10,833 bases of DNA from Zarea fungicola. Its lineage: Eukaryota; Ascomycota; Sordariomycetes; Hypocreales; Cordycipitaceae. The notes below the pieces were generated by a model. It had not been told where the DNA came from. It did not search any database and saw only the letters and a program-made list of their open reading frames with translations. The stretch lies in the NCBI GenBank assembly GCA_900169235.1, contig FWCC01000467.1:5992-16824 (forward strand), in the 5' to 3' direction. Position 1 is the stretch's first letter. Each line of letters opens with the position of its first letter. This document shows positions 7,853 to 10,833 of this stretch, in pieces. The position numbers were made by a program, and so were the translations under genes.

Positions 7853-8260
7853 ATACCGGTATATTTAAGGATTTTAGACGCCATAGAGAGCGATAAGAAG
7901 AGCCTTGGCGCGGTAAGCTTTAGTATATAAGCTATTAAGAATAGGACCGTTAAGATAAGTGGATTCGGCTAGAATAAAGACGTGACGGCGTGATTATCTG
8001 ACTAGGAGGCTGGTAACGGCAGCCCTAAGAACTTGATTGCCTGGATAAATGCGCTCCTAGAACTTAACGTTAGCTATAGTATACTTTATGCCATTTTTAA
8101 AGGCAAGCTTAATATATAGAGGTTATCTAAAGCGACTAATAATAGGGCCGCCTAATAACTAGATTTAGTAATATTCCCTAACCTAATAAAAGACAATAAT
8201 TAGCAATAATTAATTAAAAACTAAGGAGAAATCCACTATTAAACTTACTGCCTTAATAGA
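7853..8260 (+). pseudogene. Unidentified decayed coding block A, plus strand
   Basis: Frame 2 reads like protein with stops at likely Gln, Trp or Arg sites: ILDAIESDKKSLGAVSFSI, then KNRTVKISGFG, EAGNGSPKNLIAWINALL and LDLVIFPNLIKDNN. No ATG is visible; one may have become ATA (for example at 7850-7855). The minus strand in the same register is also protein-like (for example VLRAAVTSLLVR) but has almost no acidic residues, so I prefer plus with only moderate confidence. No family is recognised. It may be the N-terminal part of the following block, separated by a frame change between 8260 and 8370. Confidence 0.3.
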
Positions 8261-8369
8261 AATATTGTCTTTTGCCTTAATACCTATTTAGTTATCTCTA
8301 CTGCGGCTATACTAGTTAAGTATTTAACTGGCTAAGAACTCTAAGAGAGATATACACTAAGTAGCAACG
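8261..8369. other. Frame-ambiguous gap between coding-like blocks
   Basis: Frame 2 continues with many residues but more stops, while frame 3 becomes better toward 8350. I cannot tell whether this is the site of an indel, an intron remnant or a boundary between two elements. Confidence 0.3.
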
Positions 8370-9740
8370 TTAGTAATATTAGGAAGCTTTTAATAATTAA
8401 TAACTGGCTTTATAATTTAGTTGCTAGAAGAAGAAGAAGAAATACTAAAAGAAGATAGTAATAAGAGAGGAGAAGAGATAAATAAAGAGAATTTAATAAG
8501 CAAACACTTCCTTTAAATAGGAACACCTATAAATATATAATTAGCACATAGGGCACTAGCTAATATATTATTATAAATAAGAGCTAACTGCTTATATAAC
8601 TATAATTTGCATAGCTAATTAAGTATATACGCTAATAAGTATTTAAGGATGCAATTCTTCTAATTAACTATAACACTCTTTCTACCTTATACTTATTTAA
8701 AACTTTTACTCTACTTTATAAGATTAATTACTTCTACCTCTAATTAATAAGATAAGTATTAACTATTTATAGAATATTATAAAGTCAATTTAAAATAACT
8801 ACTTAAGACTAGACTATAACTATATAAATAACTTAAGGCCCTTATAACCCTAGAACCGCTTAATAAAATAACGCTATTGACTCTATAGCTAGAAAAGAAG
8901 AAGGGATTAAATAATTAAATGTCACTAGAGACACCACAATGCTTAGCAAGGATTGCAAATAATGCTAAGAGCGTGACACCTAGAGCGCCACTATTAAGGT
9001 CTAAACCTTAGCTAGCGAATCTAAAAAGAGGCGAGTTATTTATTAGTTCCCTTAATAACCATATAATAGCTATGCCGTTTTATAATTAAGAGAGTCCTAG
9101 TTCTTCTACCCTTAAAGATAAATATATTTAATAGCCACCAATCTAGCCGCTTTATAAAAACTTTAACTATACTGCCCTTTATAGCAGCAATTTAGATAAT
9201 AAAACCCCCTAGGACTATCTTAAAACTATTAAAGGTATAGGACCCTAGATAAAGAATCATATATACCTTGGTATAGATTAGGACAGCTAGATAAAAGATC
9301 TCCTTAGGTTCCTCTATAGACTACATAAAGGTGATCTGGCAAGTAACTATAGACTTAAGGCCATGACCTATATCTTAACAATTAGCTATAAAGACATTAT
9401 TAGCATAGTAAGTAGCCTAATCTAGATTAAAGGCAGTCTTAAACCATTAATTAATATATTCTATATAATAGATTATACTATATCCCTTAATAGCGGCATA
9501 GAAGTGCCTATATATATCCTCCCTAAAGCAGCTAATAAGTATAAGGAATTTTACTACTATATTTAAAAGCGCAACTATATTATCTACTACTTTTATTTTA
9601 TAATAAGTCTTAAAAAGAGCGGTTTAAGTAATCATTTTACTATTAGGGTATTAGACTGAGAAAACCAAATCTTTACCTTTATTAACTCTCTTAATAAATA
9701 TTAAAAAGAAAGAGCTAAAGCCGCCACTCTTATAATATAC
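8370..9740 (+). pseudogene. Unidentified decayed coding block B, plus strand
   Basis: A long frame 3 reading runs through here with stops again at likely Gln and Trp positions. It starts hydrophobic, passes an acidic stretch encoded by five GAA codons at 8427-8441 (LEEEEEILKEDSNKRGEE), a positively charged section near 8880-9040 (QCLARIANNAKSVTPRAP), and a well-preserved middle at about 9228-9420 (IKDLLRFLYRLHKGDLASNY, RLKAMTYILTISYKDII). It ends with HFTIRVLD and NQIFTFINSLNKY near 9640-9700. I see no reverse transcriptase, integrase, recombinase, helicase or nucleotide-binding motif that I can name. At some 450 codons it could be most of a transposon or host protein. Function is unknown. 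Confidence 0.4.
8427..8441 (+). repeat. (GAA)5 microsatellite
   Basis: Five perfect GAA units. In frame 3 they encode a five-Glu run inside the unidentified coding block, so they may be coding rather than a free microsatellite. Confidence 0.85.
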
Positions 9741-10833
9741 GTATACCTTTTGGCCTTAGGGATGCCCTTAAGTCTTACCCTATATTCCCTAATTATAGTA
9801 AGCTAGGAGGCGCTATCCCCGCTGAAGTCGACCTAAATAATGTGAACAATGGCGATATAGTAGAAAGATTTGACCCTAGCCTTATAAAAGATGTAAATTA
9901 GTATAATCTTGCTTATTGAGGAGGAACCATCCTGCCTAAGTCTGTATAGGTCCATGACTTTAGTTAGATCTAGGCCAGCCCGGCCTTAAACTAAGCTAAG
10001 TATACGCGAAACCTATTATTAGAACCTAATAATGCTATCTTTATATTTAAAATAGGGGAAATCCTAAAGAGGTTTAGATCTATTTCTATTATACCTATGC
10101 CTAAGATAGAGCCTAATTAATTAAAGCTAACTAGGCGAAAGGCACTAGAAGTAATAGAACTTTTAATAATACCGCCGCTGGTCTAAAAGCGGTAAAAGTA
10201 GAAGCTAGAAATCAATATAAGCTATATTAGTCAGCCTTATTATATTAATAGACCTATAGACTCTTTTAATGATTAATAACTTACTACCTTATTATCTAAT
10301 GCTTTATTACTTAGTATTAAAGCGACTATTTCTCTACGTTCTAATAACTATAATACTTATAATATCTTAAGAGGAGTTATATACTATAGGACTATCTTCC
10401 TTAACGCTATAAGAGCAATAACTACTAGGAAGTAAATAATTAAAGGGCGCCATAACCTAAAGACGTGGGATTTTAGTACTAGGTATACTAGGGAAATGAC
10501 TATTTTACCTACTAATAAGATTATAATTGCTTTACTTATTAACTATTATATATATCTATTATATAGTGGTGAATCTTTATCCTTTATTAGAACTATTTTT
10601 TTAGGATTAATAAGTAAGACTGCCTAGGATTAGATTAATTAGGCCTACCTTTAGAAGAATGCGCCTAGTTAGAGAGCGAGTGTTTCTAGGATAGAGCGCT
10701 TAATTGCCTATAATAAGTACCTTAAGCGCAATAAAGGCTTGGCTATAATATAAGGTCTAAGCATCTATTATAAGGTGCCTACTTAGAAGATAAACCCTAC
10801 TAGACCTTAGCTAATACCTAATAATAATAATAA
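9719..10833 (+). pseudogene. Unidentified decayed coding block C, plus strand, runs off the window
   Basis: Frame 2 is the best reading to the right edge. Between stops it shows YNIRIPFGLRDALKSYPIF, GGAIPAEVDLNNVNNGDIVE, RNLLLEPNNAIFIFKIGEIL, KATISLRSNNYNTYNIL, RHNLKTWDFSTRYTREMTIL and ASVSRIERLIAYNKYLKRN. Acidic and basic residues are balanced and the minus strand is clearly worse. It overlaps the end of block B in another frame, so it is either the same gene after an indel at about 9720-9800 or a second gene. No family is recognised and no catalytic motif can be named. It has no stop that must be the natural one before 10833. Confidence 0.4.
10819..10833 (+). repeat. (TAA)5 microsatellite at the window edge
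   Basis: Five perfect TAA units reach the end of the window and may continue past it. In frame 2 they read as an Asn run at the end of block C. Confidence 0.8.

Noticed and set aside
9015..10833. Starship-type tyrosine recombinase (DUF3435) or Helitron protein in the unidentified blocks
   Set aside because: I looked for recombinase, helicase and HUH motifs and saw none that I could place.
1..10833. tRNA, rRNA, CRISPR array or bacterial operon signals
   Set aside because: No cloverleaf, conserved rRNA segment or regularly spaced repeats were seen, and the gene content and mutation pattern are those of a fungal transposon region.
1..10833. Mitochondrial DNA, suggested by the high AT content
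   Set aside because: The AT excess is concentrated in TpA with loss of CpA and TpG, CpG-containing islands remain, and the main content is a nuclear LTR retrotransposon.

Overview
The window is AT-rich and carries no intact gene. It looks like chromosomal DNA of a filamentous ascomycete (Pezizomycotina) heavily damaged by repeat-induced point mutation (RIP). TpA is greatly over-represented, and CpA and its complement TpG are nearly absent over long stretches. My hand count for 2701-2820 gives about 25 TpA, 3 CpA and no TpG. Read in the correct frame, stop codons fall where Gln (CAR), Trp (TGG) or Arg (CGA) is expected. Conserved Cys and His read as Tyr, and conserved Asp and Glu read as Asn and Lys. 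The organism assignment is inferred from this mutation pattern and the element type.

Layout. 1-667 is a leader or flank with no plus-strand gene; it holds short hairpins and a minus-strand open stretch (270-506) that vaguely resembles a retroelement linker. 668-7135 is the decayed internal region of a Ty3/gypsy LTR retrotransposon on the plus strand. Its order is gag with a zinc knuckle, a long spacer, a protease-like region, a linker, reverse transcriptase, RNase H, integrase with a GPY/F end, and an acidic tail. The reading frame changes twice inside pol, near 4178-4187 and near 6479-6482. A purine tract at 7242-7252 is the candidate polypurine tract. No matching pair of LTRs could be recognised in the window.

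7475-7783 has coding-like composition on the minus strand (product unknown). From about 7853 to the right edge there are coding-like plus-strand blocks (7853-8260, 8370-9740, 9719-10833) with the same kind of stops, which I could not assign to any family. They may be one or two further decayed genes or transposons, and the last runs off the window.

When intact, the gypsy proteins would have formed a particle (gag), matured it (protease), copied RNA to DNA (RT and RNase H) and inserted it (integrase). Here nothing can be expressed as a full protein. The RT catalytic aspartates survive, while every expected integrase catalytic residue I could place is changed.
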